64,000 bases of DNA from Exiguobacterium sp. s146 (GTDB lineage Bacteria > Bacillota > Bacilli > Exiguobacteriales > Exiguobacteriaceae). The position numbers and the translations under genes were made by a program. Below, piece after piece: positions 25,078 to 34,600 of the stretch. How positions within the stretch are numbered: position 1 is the stretch's first letter; each line of letters starts with the position of its first letter. The notes below the pieces were generated by a model. The model had not been told where the DNA came from. It did no database searches and was given only the letters and a program-made list of their open reading frames with translations. Location of the stretch: positions 37,046 to 101,045 of the forward strand of contig NZ_JACSMA010000005.1 of assembly GCF_018618415.1 (NCBI RefSeq). Direction: 5' to 3'.

Positions 25078-27724
25078 AGTCATGACCTATGAGACGCCTG
25101 AACAGCTGATGCATCCGGCATCTCGGTTCGGTCCTTATCGAGATGCCATCCACATCACGGCAACGAATTCCTTGAGGGATGGCATGGAAGAGAGTAGCAA
25201 TGAATTGTTCCGCTGGTTTCATAACCCTGTGATTTCTTTTGCGGATCTGTCAAGGGTGATGGGGGGAGGTTGGTATCGCCCTGGCACGGAGCTTCATCAG
25301 TTCGTTCTCCTCTCTGAGGCATTGCGTCTGCATGTTGAACAGGGGCATGTCGAACATCTTGATATCCACAGCGCCGTCGACAAGAATCAAGGCCAGCTCT
25401 TGTCGACCATGAGGACGCTAAGGGAAGCTGGTGTCGAATCGGACAATCTTTCCTTTCCCAGAGACCAGGTTTCGATGGAGGAGAAGACCTTCGTAAGGCT
25501 CTATGGTGCGATGGAGACATCCGGTGCGTTCAAAAAGTTTGATGATTGGATGACGAGGTTCGATGAGGACATCATCGGATGTTTCACAGACCTGCTCGAA
25601 GAGGCTTTGACGGAGAGGGGCAAGACGCATCCCCATATCCTCCATGGTGGGTCAGGGGTGGGACTCGGCGGTGATTCAGACTTAAGGGGTCTCGTGGAAC
25701 GAAGATTCGCGCAACAGAAAAAAATCGTTCTCCATGGATTTTACTTCCTCCTACCGATACAGAAAAAAATCTTTGACATGCTAAGCCGAGAGGTCGAGGT
25801 AATCCACGTAGTGAATCACGTCGACGGCTTCAAGCGTGGCTTCGAACCCATCGAGCGATTCCTTGATTTCTCGAACACACCAAGTGAGAAGGCGTTGGAT
25901 ATCCCGTATCCGGTCAACATGCACGCCAAGCGCTATCTCGAGGCATTGAACGGAAGGTTCGAGGAGGGAGAGGAGAGCAAGGGTGAGGTCTATCGTTTCA
26001 AGAACCTCTATCAATTCAAGGAGTACGCGAGAAGAGATACACATCATCTGGTTTCACCGAAAGCCCATAAGATACGGGGATACATGTCTGACCTGGACGA
26101 GATGGGGAGGCAGCAGTTGTCCCGTTACCCGTTCGGACGTTTCTTGCTTGATATCCACAGGCTGAACAATGGTCGATATGACACAAGGTCTGATTCGTAT
26201 ATAAGTTCCGAGAACCTCTCCATCGAACGGATCCAGCGTATCTTCCAATCAGGATTCCTCCTCATCGATGGTGTCCAGGCGACATGTTACTTGAGACCGT
26301 TAATCAGGGTATCGAGGCTACTCGAACGAGAAAAAGAGTTTGATGGATGGACTCGAAAGTTGGACGAGTTGATTTCAATCAAAGAGGATATAGAACAAAG
26401 ATTACGGGCAAAACATAGTGAGTTTGATGGTGATTTGGACCATAGACTATACGCACGTCCCCACGAGATGATAAGCCATCTGAATGTGAGCATCGAGGAA
26501 ATCGAGGCGATCAAGAAAGGTTTACAGGTCATCCGAGAACTCTATCAAAAATTGTTCAAAGATGAGCGTGCGAACATCAAAGACTACGTTGAGGTACTGG
26601 ATGATCATATCACTGGTGAAATCATGCCCGGTCTTCAAAATGCGGCGGATAAAAGAATCGCGGAGGAAGTGAGGGATTCTCTAAAAGAGCTACAGGATAG
26701 TCCTTTGGAGGCAGTGGACCGACGTGACCTTGTGAGGGGACTCGAGTTCTTCTTGGCTGGAAGACCAGAAGAAGATGGGTATGAATCTGAGGTCAACGGA
26801 CGTGAACAAGGTCAGAAGGGGGATCTCGTCAAAGCGATGCTCAACAGTGACGGGTTGCAGTTCTCTCAGAAGCGCCAAATCCACTTCTGTGTGATGGATC
26901 AGAAATCATTCCCATATACGCAGTCGATGAGTCTTTGGCCGCTGAAACCTGAGCGGACACAGTATCTCTTTGAGACGAATGTCGCGCTATCACAACTGAA
27001 GGTTCGAAAAGACCTCGAGTTCGAAATCGCATGTTATCTTCTATATCTTCTTATGTGCAACGGTGTCCATCTGAAATTCTCGTTCATCCAAGAGTTTGAG
27101 AAGGACAAGGCGCTCGCACCCTCGTTCTATCTTGACCTGATGGGACTCACCGAGGCCCCTCCGGATTCCATAGACGATAAGGATGAATCTGACGAGACGG
27201 AAGGTCAAGAAGTCGCTTCCCCTGTGAAAATTACCCTGACATCCAATGACCGAGTCTTCGTGGGAGCGGTCAAAAGAACGTATGAATATTGTAAGAAACG
27301 TGCGGCCTACAGTTATCTGTTCGATGAACGCCCCGTTTTCGAGAGCGAGTTCCACGAGGGTTTCGTATTCCAAAATCTTCTCTTGTTGGGCAGATGCGGG
27401 GACAGGGAGAGGGAGGCACGCTGGGATCGTCGTGTCAGTTCACTCTTCCCTCACCTCTCTGAAACGAAAAAAAAGATGTGGACTGCTAAACATCATCTCT
27501 ATTGGGATGAACATCCATCAAGTCCGAAGGGGAAAAATTTTCATCTTGGTCAGGTGAGGTATGTCATCCCGCGAACGGAAGTCACCTTGTTCGGGACACC
27601 GTCAAGGGGACGGAACGTGTTTGATGGGGCTGGTCTTGAACAATCAATCACTGCCACCCCGGGGCCACATTGTAAGTACTGTCCCTATGAGAAGATGTGC
27701 AGGGAGTCAGCTAGAAAGGTGTGA
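25067..27724 (+). CDS. AddB-like protein with Fe-S PD-(D/E)xK-type nuclease region
   Basis: About 885 residues from ATG 25067, with GGGAGGA upstream; it overlaps the helicase gene by 11 bases. The N-terminal half is helicase-like in layout but has no Walker A motif, as in AddB, whose helicase motifs are decayed. The C-terminal region carries the cysteine arrangement of AddB/Cas4-type nucleases: an early Cys (YEYCKKRAAYSYL, about residue 750) and a final C-x2-C-x5-C (CKYCPYEKMC), enclosing the nuclease fold. The catalytic D-E-x-K residues are not obvious (GTPSRGR occupies the expected strand), so activity is uncertain. Together with the previous gene it probably forms a two-subunit helicase-nuclease. 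Confidence 0.75.
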   Translation: MGYKVMTYETPEQLMHPASRFGPYRDAIHITATNSLRDGMEESSNELFRWFHNPVISFADLSRVMGGGWYRPGTELHQFVLLSEALRLHVEQGHVEHLDIHSAVDKNQGQLLSTMRTLREAGVESDNLSFPRDQVSMEEKTFVRLYGAMETSGAFKKFDDWMTRFDEDIIGCFTDLLEEALTERGKTHPHILHGGSGVGLGGDSDLRGLVERRFAQQKKIVLHGFYFLLPIQKKIFDMLSREVEVIHVVNHVDGFKRGFEPIERFLDFSNTPSEKALDIPYPVNMHAKRYLEALNGRFEEGEESKGEVYRFKNLYQFKEYARRDTHHLVSPKAHKIRGYMSDLDEMGRQQLSRYPFGRFLLDIHRLNNGRYDTRSDSYISSENLSIERIQRIFQSGFLLIDGVQATCYLRPLIRVSRLLEREKEFDGWTRKLDELISIKEDIEQRLRAKHSEFDGDLDHRLYARPHEMISHLNVSIEEIEAIKKGLQVIRELYQKLFKDERANIKDYVEVLDDHITGEIMPGLQNAADKRIAEEVRDSLKELQDSPLEAVDRRDLVRGLEFFLAGRPEEDGYESEVNGREQGQKGDLVKAMLNSDGLQFSQKRQIHFCVMDQKSFPYTQSMSLWPLKPERTQYLFETNVALSQLKVRKDLEFEIACYLLYLLMCNGVHLKFSFIQEFEKDKALAPSFYLDLMGLTEAPPDSIDDKDESDETEGQEVASPVKITLTSNDRVFVGAVKRTYEYCKKRAAYSYLFDERPVFESEFHEGFVFQNLLLLGRCGDREREARWDRRVSSLFPHLSETKKKMWTAKHHLYWDEHPSSPKGKNFHLGQVRYVIPRTEVTLFGTPSRGRNVFDGAGLEQSITATPGPHCKYCPYEKMCRESARKV

Positions 27725-27835
27725 CACTCATTTTTCTAGATGAAGCGATGTTGATGATGTCTCTGTCGAGACGAATCAAGCGAGTCTTGATAACGGCTAA
27801 AGGATTATATCGGTTCAAGTTTTGAGATATATCAA

Positions 27836-27880
27836 AAGGCACCAACTGGGTGAGTCAATTTACCCGGTGGTGCCTTTTTT
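27836..27880. terminator. Bidirectional terminator between convergent genes
   Basis: An AAGGCACCA/TGGTGCCTT stem with a short inner GGGTGA/TACCC pairing is followed by TTTTTT, between the ends of the AddB-like gene and the KfrA-like gene. Confidence 0.8.
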
Positions 27881-28632
27881 CATTCATCGAATGCTTCGTG
27901 ACTCTTGTTCCGTTCTCGCAGGATGGCGAGCTCGACCTGCTCGTCAAGTCGACTCTCAAAGGCTTCCTTCTCGCGACGCAGAATCTGTACCTCGAGATGG
28001 AGTCTTTGGTTCTCCTCTTCTAATTGATCCGAGCGTCGTATGCGCCCTTTCAGATCTTCGACCATGTCGACCAGGCTCTGGTTCTGACGGTAAAGCTGGG
28101 AGCGTTCGTCCTCGAGTCTCTTGAGTTTTCCTTCTAAATCGAACACCTCTCGCTTCAGACCTTTCGTGACCACCTTGGATGCCGTGCGTTCCGCCTCCAA
28201 GGTGGAAGCCAGCTCGCCATTCTCCTGTAGTGCGATTTCGAGTCGCTCTTCGAGATTCCGCCTCTCTATTTCGAGTGCAGACAAGTTCTCCTCATGCGCC
28301 ATTTCGAGACGGTCCTTTTCCTCGAGGATGCCCTGCTCGAGCTCGTTCACCGCCGTGAGGTGTTTGGATTTGATTCGATTGTTCTCTCGAATCTGCGCCT
28401 CAATACGGGTCGCCCGTTCATGGAATAGAGCCCTCACCTGCAAGAGTGTCGCCTCCAATACGGCGTCCTCCTCGGCGATGACCGGGTCAGGGGAATCTTT
28501 GTCGGCCAATTGCAAAAGCTCCTCGAACAATTGATTTGTCGAGAGCTGTCGCTCCTCCATCAAGCCCTGTATACGTTGTTTCACATCAGGCGACACCCGG
28601 AATGAGGTCACCTTCGTCTCTTGTGTATCCAT
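27880..28632 (-). CDS. KfrA-like protein: RHH domain plus long coiled coil
   Basis: A 250-residue protein. Residues about 6-45 (TKVTSFRVSPDVKQRIQGLM, then LSTNQLFEELLQLA) form a ribbon-helix-helix DNA-binding unit. Residues about 70-245 are an almost continuous coiled coil of glutamate, leucine, arginine and lysine. This layout is like plasmid KfrA proteins, which are autorepressors that support partition, although KfrA has a helix-turn-helix rather than RHH. A palindrome at 28697-28724 lies 65 bases upstream of the start and is shared with the par operon promoter, so it is the likely target. Transcription converges with the AddAB-like operon. Confidence 0.75.
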   Translation of the reverse strand: MDTQETKVTSFRVSPDVKQRIQGLMEERQLSTNQLFEELLQLADKDSPDPVIAEEDAVLEATLLQVRALFHERATRIEAQIRENNRIKSKHLTAVNELEQGILEEKDRLEMAHEENLSALEIERRNLEERLEIALQENGELASTLEAERTASKVVTKGLKREVFDLEGKLKRLEDERSQLYRQNQSLVDMVEDLKGRIRRSDQLEEENQRLHLEVQILRREKEAFESRLDEQVELAILRERNKSHEAFDE

Positions 28633-28696
28633 TGTTCTGTTCTCACCACTCTGTCAGCTGTATTGTCGATGCGGTCCTTCAGGATTGATTAGATTT

Positions 28697-28724
28697 GTAT
28701 ACGTTTCGACGTCGAAATGTATAC
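28697..28724. promoter_or_regulatory. 28-bp operator palindrome: GTATAC arms around TTTCGACGTCGAAA
   Basis: A 28-bp palindrome with one mismatched pair: GTATAC, then a centre with TTTCGACGTCGAAA, then GTATAC, extended by TTT/AAA on each side. It lies between the start of the KfrA-like gene and the hypothetical gene ending at 28748. The same 14-bp core with one GTATAC occurs at 6211-6233. It is the probable binding site of an RHH protein encoded on this plasmid. Confidence 0.75.
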
Positions 28725-28747
28725 AAAAAATCTCATACTATCTTGTT

Positions 28748-29206
28748 TTAAAGAGCTTCTTTCCCTTCGAAGAGTCTTTGTAGAAAGAAGTTCTCCTTCT
28801 CTGCGCGGAGACCTTCTAAATACTCTGTATAATCGATTTTTCGAAGTGAGGTCATTGCACGTTTTTTCGTCCCTGGCATCTCGTTGATGACGGTCATCAC
28901 ATCGACCATCATAAAATAGTCAGGCATGACCAGATATCGTGCCACACTGATTTCTTTGCCTTTCCCCACATGCCCGTATCGTATGACCGCTCTCCAATAA
29001 GACCATACCATAATATCTTCTCCACAGTTCATTACATCTCGTCCCTTCGTCTCAAATGTGCCTCCAGACATCTTAGTTAGTTGATTAATAGTGTAGATCA
29101 GCTCAATAAACTTTACTCGCGCAACATTCTTTTTGATTTTAAAACAATAGCGACATAGAAGGTGGGTAACAAATTTATCATGGTAAATTATCTTGCAGGG
29201 ATTCAC
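28748..29206 (-). CDS. Hypothetical protein
   Basis: An open frame of up to 152 residues. The start is uncertain: an ATG at 29029 (MNCGEDIM) has a purine-rich GGGACGAG upstream, giving about 93 residues, while the earlier starts at 29206 and 29071 lack good sites. The C-terminal part (ISVARYLVMPDYFMMVDVMT, then PGTKKRAMTSLRKIDYTEYL) looks like a real protein; the N-terminal 45 residues may not be translated. No family recognised. It ends just before the 28-bp palindrome. Confidence 0.5.
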   Translation of the reverse strand: MNPCKIIYHDKFVTHLLCRYCFKIKKNVARVKFIELIYTINQLTKMSGGTFETKGRDVMNCGEDIMVWSYWRAVIRYGHVGKGKEISVARYLVMPDYFMMVDVMTVINEMPGTKKRAMTSLRKIDYTEYLEGLRAEKENFFLQRLFEGKEAL

Positions 29207-29370
29207 GCCTCGGACTTTAAGACTTTATATAACTTATCGATGAATATGTAGTATTCATTCAAAAAGTTAAAATATAGAAATTTATTTACCATATATTAAT
29301 AGAAACGATGGTTTGGTACTTCAAACAAAAGTAAAATGGATGTAATTTAGTAAATCGATGAGGTGAAGCT

Positions 29371-30441
29371 ATGTGGATTCGACAGTTACCTGAACCTTTA
29401 AAAATTGAAATAGAGGGGTTTCTCGGGAGGATCTCAATCACCTCGACATTGAAAACGGAGCTCGGACCGGTCTTGAGACTTTTGCTTAAAGGTGCCGCTC
29501 AAGGAGTGAAGACCAAGGAACTTGTAGAAGTGACCGAATTGAGCGAAGGGGTCATCCGGGAACAGGCAGATTGGCTGATTAGAAGAGGCATGCTTGAGGA
29601 AATAGGTGACGATTTCACGCTGACTCTGATAGGGGAGAGATTGTACGAACGATTGATCGTCTCGGAGCGATTGGATTCTGGCGGTTGGAATATTTTCTTT
29701 GACATCGAGCATGAACGAGTAATGTTTGAAAACCAGCTCGAGTCATCTACCGAGAGCAGAAGAAAAATCACCCCTTCCCTGTATCAAAGGGAGAATCCCT
29801 ACAACACCTTTGACCTGATTCAATCGACTATGCCACCCGAAGAGGTGATGGATCAACTTGAAGCTGAACAACTTGTTCTAAAACTAGAGTTTCAAAGGGA
29901 TGCGACACCTAAAGTCAGACCATTCTTGCTGAGAGCCGTACCTACGTACTTTGAAGAGGTGGTGGACACTTCTCTCCTTCTTGAGACCTCCTCGACCATA
30001 TCTGACGGACCATTTTTCGAACTTCATTACCCAATCAATTCCATTCGTCTCAAAGAACCTTCTGTGCTCCATGATATTCAAGAGAATGATTGGGAGCACC
30101 TCGAACGTTTCCGAAAGGAACGTCCGAATTGGTTGAGCGAAGAGGCGCTCCGCCTCTTCGAGCAGAGAGACACATATGAAAAGTATAGGCGAATAAGTAT
30201 GTACATCGATGAGGTCACCGGTTCATTCTCTGTGCATGCCCCACCAACACGTTTAGGGGACGGGATCAGAGTACATGGGACGGACCGTTCCTCAGAATTG
30301 TTGAGGCGGTTCGAAACAAAGCTGGCCGAGGAAGGATATGATACGGAAATGCTCGAAATAGAGTACGATTCATTTCATGCCGTCAAACGAATCCCTGTCT
30401 CATGGTTAGAAGAGCAAGGTGAACAGGGGGGTGGAACATGA
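29371..30441 (+). CDS. Winged-helix protein opening a four-gene helicase operon
   Basis: A 356-residue protein; ATG 29371 follows GATGAGGTGAAGC. Residues about 25-85 (LRLLLKGAAQGVKTKELVEV, then SEGVIREQADWLIRRGMLEE) form a winged helix like those in MarR- or sigma-type regulators. The rest is mixed alpha/beta with no enzyme motif that I can see. Its stop overlaps the next start by ATGA. It is the first gene of a unit with two coiled-coil proteins and an Upf1-like helicase, so it may recognise DNA or RNA for that system. About 160 bases of AT-rich DNA upstream should hold the promoter. Confidence 0.7.
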   Translation: MWIRQLPEPLKIEIEGFLGRISITSTLKTELGPVLRLLLKGAAQGVKTKELVEVTELSEGVIREQADWLIRRGMLEEIGDDFTLTLIGERLYERLIVSERLDSGGWNIFFDIEHERVMFENQLESSTESRRKITPSLYQRENPYNTFDLIQSTMPPEEVMDQLEAEQLVLKLEFQRDATPKVRPFLLRAVPTYFEEVVDTSLLLETSSTISDGPFFELHYPINSIRLKEPSVLHDIQENDWEHLERFRKERPNWLSEEALRLFEQRDTYEKYRRISMYIDEVTGSFSVHAPPTRLGDGIRVHGTDRSSELLRRFETKLAEEGYDTEMLEIEYDSFHAVKRIPVSWLEEQGEQGGGT

Positions 30442-31022
30442 AATCTGGTCTTAAATTCGGAGGTAGATTTGCAGGTAATGGGAGAGTGGCGGCGGGGGTA
30501 CCTTATCAGACAATCGAGTTTGCCATCGAAGTCGTACGCTTCGGGTCCGCACTCTATGAATATGGTCAATTGAAAAAGATTACTGTGGAGCTGGAGAGCC
30601 TGTTAGCCAAATCCCAACTCGAGGGTGAAATGCTCAATCGTAAGAACGAAGAGGAGTTACTAGAAAAACGAAAAATATTCCAAGAGAGAATCGATGCAGA
30701 GCAAGCGACACGCATACGTGCACTCGAGACGATGCAACAACAGTTGGAAGAACAACGGATGAAGTCGATTCGAGTCGAAGAAGCCAGGTTGAATGCCAGG
30801 ACGCAAGAGTTTGTCCAACAGTTACAGATGGCCCAGCAACAAGTATCCTTGGTCGGGAAGGCAATTTGCCTCCTACAAGATGATGTGGAATGGTGGAAAG
30901 AACTCTTGGACACTCAATTCGGAGATACCGCGCAGCAAACGATGCATCAAGTCAATAGACTCGAGGAAGACATCAGACAGCTCCAGGTGATGCATAAGAA
31001 TGCCGCCATCAACATGGTGTGA
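30438..31022 (+). CDS. Coiled-coil protein of the helicase operon
   Basis: A 194-residue protein. The N-terminal 45 residues are glycine-rich and mildly hydrophobic (RFAGNGRVAAGVPYQTIEFA), followed by a long coiled coil (about 45-140) and a final helical part containing W-W (EWWKELLD). It starts by ATGA overlap with the wHTH gene. The glycine/alanine start plus coiled coil recalls proteins that dock on membranes or assemble into filaments. No known family recognised. Confidence 0.65.
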   Translation: MKSGLKFGGRFAGNGRVAAGVPYQTIEFAIEVVRFGSALYEYGQLKKITVELESLLAKSQLEGEMLNRKNEEELLEKRKIFQERIDAEQATRIRALETMQQQLEEQRMKSIRVEEARLNARTQEFVQQLQMAQQQVSLVGKAICLLQDDVEWWKELLDTQFGDTAQQTMHQVNRLEEDIRQLQVMHKNAAINMV

Positions 31023-31044
31023 TCAACGTCAAGGAGGAATAGAT

Positions 31045-31632
31045 ATGACAAAAAGTAACGAGCCGAAAGGTTCATCGAACCTACCGATAAAAAAAGAAGA
31101 CCTACCCGCCAATGTAGGGGGAGCGGCGTCCGGTAAGCCTTGGCAAAATCCTGAGGTGATTGGAAAGGGATTAGAAGCGGCTGCCGACATTTCCAGAAAT
31201 ATATCGAATGTTTATGCAGCCAAGAAGGCACATGAAGTCGTGAAGGTGGAGTCCAAGACTCGTATGATGGAAATCGAAGAGTCGAACAAGACGAGTAGAC
31301 GTGAATTAGATAATCAACTAAAAGAGAATGAGGCAAGGATTCATGAAAGCATCGTGAAGGCAGAGCTTGATGCGAAGCAGGACAAATATCAACACAAACA
31401 AAAGATGCGGGAACAAGATAATGAACAACTGAAAATCGAGAAGGAGCATGAGGCGAGAATGTTAGAGATACGTAATCAAGACAGGGCAAAATCAAGCATC
31501 GAGATGCTTGAAGGAGACTATCGCTTCCTACGCGCACAACTCGCGTCAAATACACTGAGCCCAGAGCAGGTGACTGAAATCAAGATAGAGATGCAGGACA
31601 TCCGCGAGAAGCTTGTCTCGCTCCTTAAATGA
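31045..31632 (+). CDS. Second coiled-coil protein of the helicase operon
   Basis: About 195 residues from ATG 31045, which follows AAGGAGGAATAG; a frame open from 31000 only overlaps the previous gene. The N-terminal 50 residues are proline/glycine-rich (LPANVGGAASGKPWQNPEVI), then come GLEAAADISRNISNVYAAKK and a long charged coiled coil (about 60-150). It resembles the preceding protein in layout, not in obvious sequence. The stop overlaps the helicase start (ATGA), so it is probably made in a fixed ratio with the helicase. Confidence 0.65.
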   Translation: MTKSNEPKGSSNLPIKKEDLPANVGGAASGKPWQNPEVIGKGLEAAADISRNISNVYAAKKAHEVVKVESKTRMMEIEESNKTSRRELDNQLKENEARIHESIVKAELDAKQDKYQHKQKMREQDNEQLKIEKEHEARMLEIRNQDRAKSSIEMLEGDYRFLRAQLASNTLSPEQVTEIKIEMQDIREKLVSLLK

Positions 31633-34600
31633 TACCTGCACTCGTCGGGGCCCTTGTCGTAGGGACGTTCGTATTGTCCACCGTATCGGATTTCTTGAAC
31701 GGGGAGGCCTCGGATTGCGAACGTGAGAAGCACCGCGATCTTAAGGATGACATCGAGAGGGAACAAGCGCGGCAGGCGAGGGATGTGGAACGTTTTCAAA
31801 AAGAAGTCGATCTCATGGTCGAATCTTTCAGGCGGTCCGGGATTTCTCGCGAAGAATCCTTCAAGAAGGCGCGTAGAGAACTCCGCCAGAGAGAAGAATA
31901 TATTAAAGCAGAGGCCCTACGCCAAGCAAAGTTCAATCATTTCATCTCCTCGGCAAAGGAGCGTAGGGAGATGTTTGAGAGACAAATCCGACAATTCAAG
32001 GATGAGAAAAACAAACTATATGCCATCCGCAGAGATGAGCGTGGCGAGACCAATCAACTGCGTGCACACGCGATTGCGAAGATGTTATATGAGTTCGAAG
32101 AAGCGCTGGCTAAAATGAACGCTTACGTGAATTACCTCGCTCGGTATGAAAGGAAGATGGAATGGGCCCAAAAAAGACATGCCGCCCCTTTCGAGTTCGA
32201 ATTGACGTTACCTAACGATTACCCATACGTAGGTAGGCTCTTCTATGCAACCAAAGAGGAGTTGCTCGGAGGTGACATTTTTGAATCGGAATTGCTATCT
32301 TTTTCCATCTACCTGAGTGACTGTGATCGTCATCGTGTATTAGATTATGAGGATGGCCAAATCGTTCCTTTATGTTTGATTGGACTTAGGGATAGCGGTA
32401 CATGGACAGCATCGGTCGGGCATGGATATTTCAAGGAGCATCTGGAGAACGCCCAGTCCTCAGGGTTAAACGTACAGGTTGTGAAGAACACGAGACACGA
32501 GTCTATCGTCTCCTATCACGGGATTGAACTCACTCTCCCGAACCAAGAGTTGATTCAGCCCTTGGGAGGCAGACCTCAACCGTTGATGGAACTTATCGTC
32601 TATCCGCTCGTTGTGGATTATCATTTTTTCAATGGTAAAAAGAGTCCTCGTGTGACGGAACAGTTTGTACGGAGCTTGAACCTGCTACAACTGGACGAGG
32701 TCGCACTTGCGGTTCCTGACAAGGTGTCGTCCGTCGAGTTCATGGATGAACTGTCGAAAAGGGAAGGTTCGTTCTCCTCAAGGGAATGGAAGGTCGCCCC
32801 CTGTTCAGATACGAACTATTTTCGGATGCAGTTATCCACGGACGTGGGGCTGCTGGTAGAGTTGGTGAAGGACGAAAATCAGATGCCGCTCTATTTTCGA
32901 TTTCATCAGGAGTTGGCCAAAGAAGAACTTATTCGTGCAGAAGAGGTCTTCGTCGTAAGTGAGTTCACGCTCCACATCAGAGATGAATCGGAATGGAAGT
33001 TATTAATCGAATCGACCCCTTCCATGACCGAACCGACCATCCATCTACACCTCTACCTGGAATCGGAATTCCGTAAACAGAGGGTCATCCAAAAGGCCAT
33101 CGCGACCCGATTGTATTACAACAAGTGGACCGACCTGATGGAGAGGTTGAGCGTCTCCATAGCCCGCAAAGGCCCTTACAAAGAACAGGTGGAACTGATT
33201 GACCAAGCCTTCGACCCGACGATTAGACGTGTAAAAGTGAATCTACGCTTTACCCACTCTCGAGAGCTCGAGAATTTTCTTGGCGGCCCTGACGCCATAT
33301 TCCGTCACCGTCAATATATGATAATGGACCACCCCAGATATGGTGAACGAGTGGCCATCGTTCGTGAGGAATACATGCTCATTTTGCTCGAACCGGATGA
33401 GGTCATGTTGAGGAGTGATTTAGACGATTTTGCATTGTACTATATGGGACGCAGCTATGCGGAGCATCAACAGTTCCATGCCATCAGAAGCTTCAGACAA
33501 GGAGAGGTTGCCTCATCGGTCATCCATGAGCTGTTATTGGATCCTTCGCAAATCCCACAGATTGAACCGGTGCGACTAGAGGACGCTGATTATTTCAACC
33601 CACACATAGCATCAAATAAGAGACAAAGGGAAATCGTGGAGATGGCACTTGGTGCAGAATCTTTGTACATGATTCAAGGACCGCCTGGAAGTGGGAAGAC
33701 CACTGTCATCCAAGAGATTGTTCGACAGCATCTGAAACGCCACCCTCATGACCGTATATTGATTACCTCCCAATCTAACGTCGCCGTGGATAACGTATTG
33801 ACGGACTTCATCGATCATTATCCGTCTGGTCTGGTTCGCTGTGGGAACGAAGGTAAGATGCAGCGTGAGCTCGTCGCCTATAGTTTCGAAGAGGTCGAGC
33901 GTCTGTACCGCCAACGCATCGCAGAGAAAGTCGTTCCAGATAACCTGAGACCGCTGCTCATGGATTGGCGTGAAGAATTGGAAAAAGAAGACTCCGCGAC
34001 CATCGCCACCCTCATTCTCCAATCTAAACAGATTGTTGGGGCCACCTGTGTCGGCCTGGCGAGAAGAAAGATTGGGATAGACCGTCTACAATTCGATTTG
34101 GTGATCGTCGATGAGGCGGGACGGGCCCTTCCCGGGGAGATGCTTCTCCCTTTGATCAGAGCACGAAAAGCCCTCTTGATTGGTGACCACCTCCAACTAC
34201 CTCCGACGATGCATCCGTCACTGACAGACCGGGATGGTCTGCTCGCAAATGAGGAACCCCATATCAAGGATGAGTTGATTGAGAAGAGCCTGTTCGAGCG
34301 TCTATATATTCAAACGCCTCCCCACGCCAAAAATCGTTTGGGTACGCAATATCGTATGCCTACTTCATTGGGTGGTCTCATCAGTTCATTATTCTATGAG
34401 AATGACCTGTTGAGCGGAGAATCAACATTGCATAAAAAACCGATACACTTCCCGAATGAAATGACATGGCTTGATTTAGGGGACGATCCGGATTATTTCG
34501 AGCAAGAGACTCCCTTGAGTAACGAGAGGGAGGCAGTGGTCGTGAAGGCCATTTTAGACAAGTTGGTCAGGAAGGGTTCAGACACGTTCGGGGTCATCAC

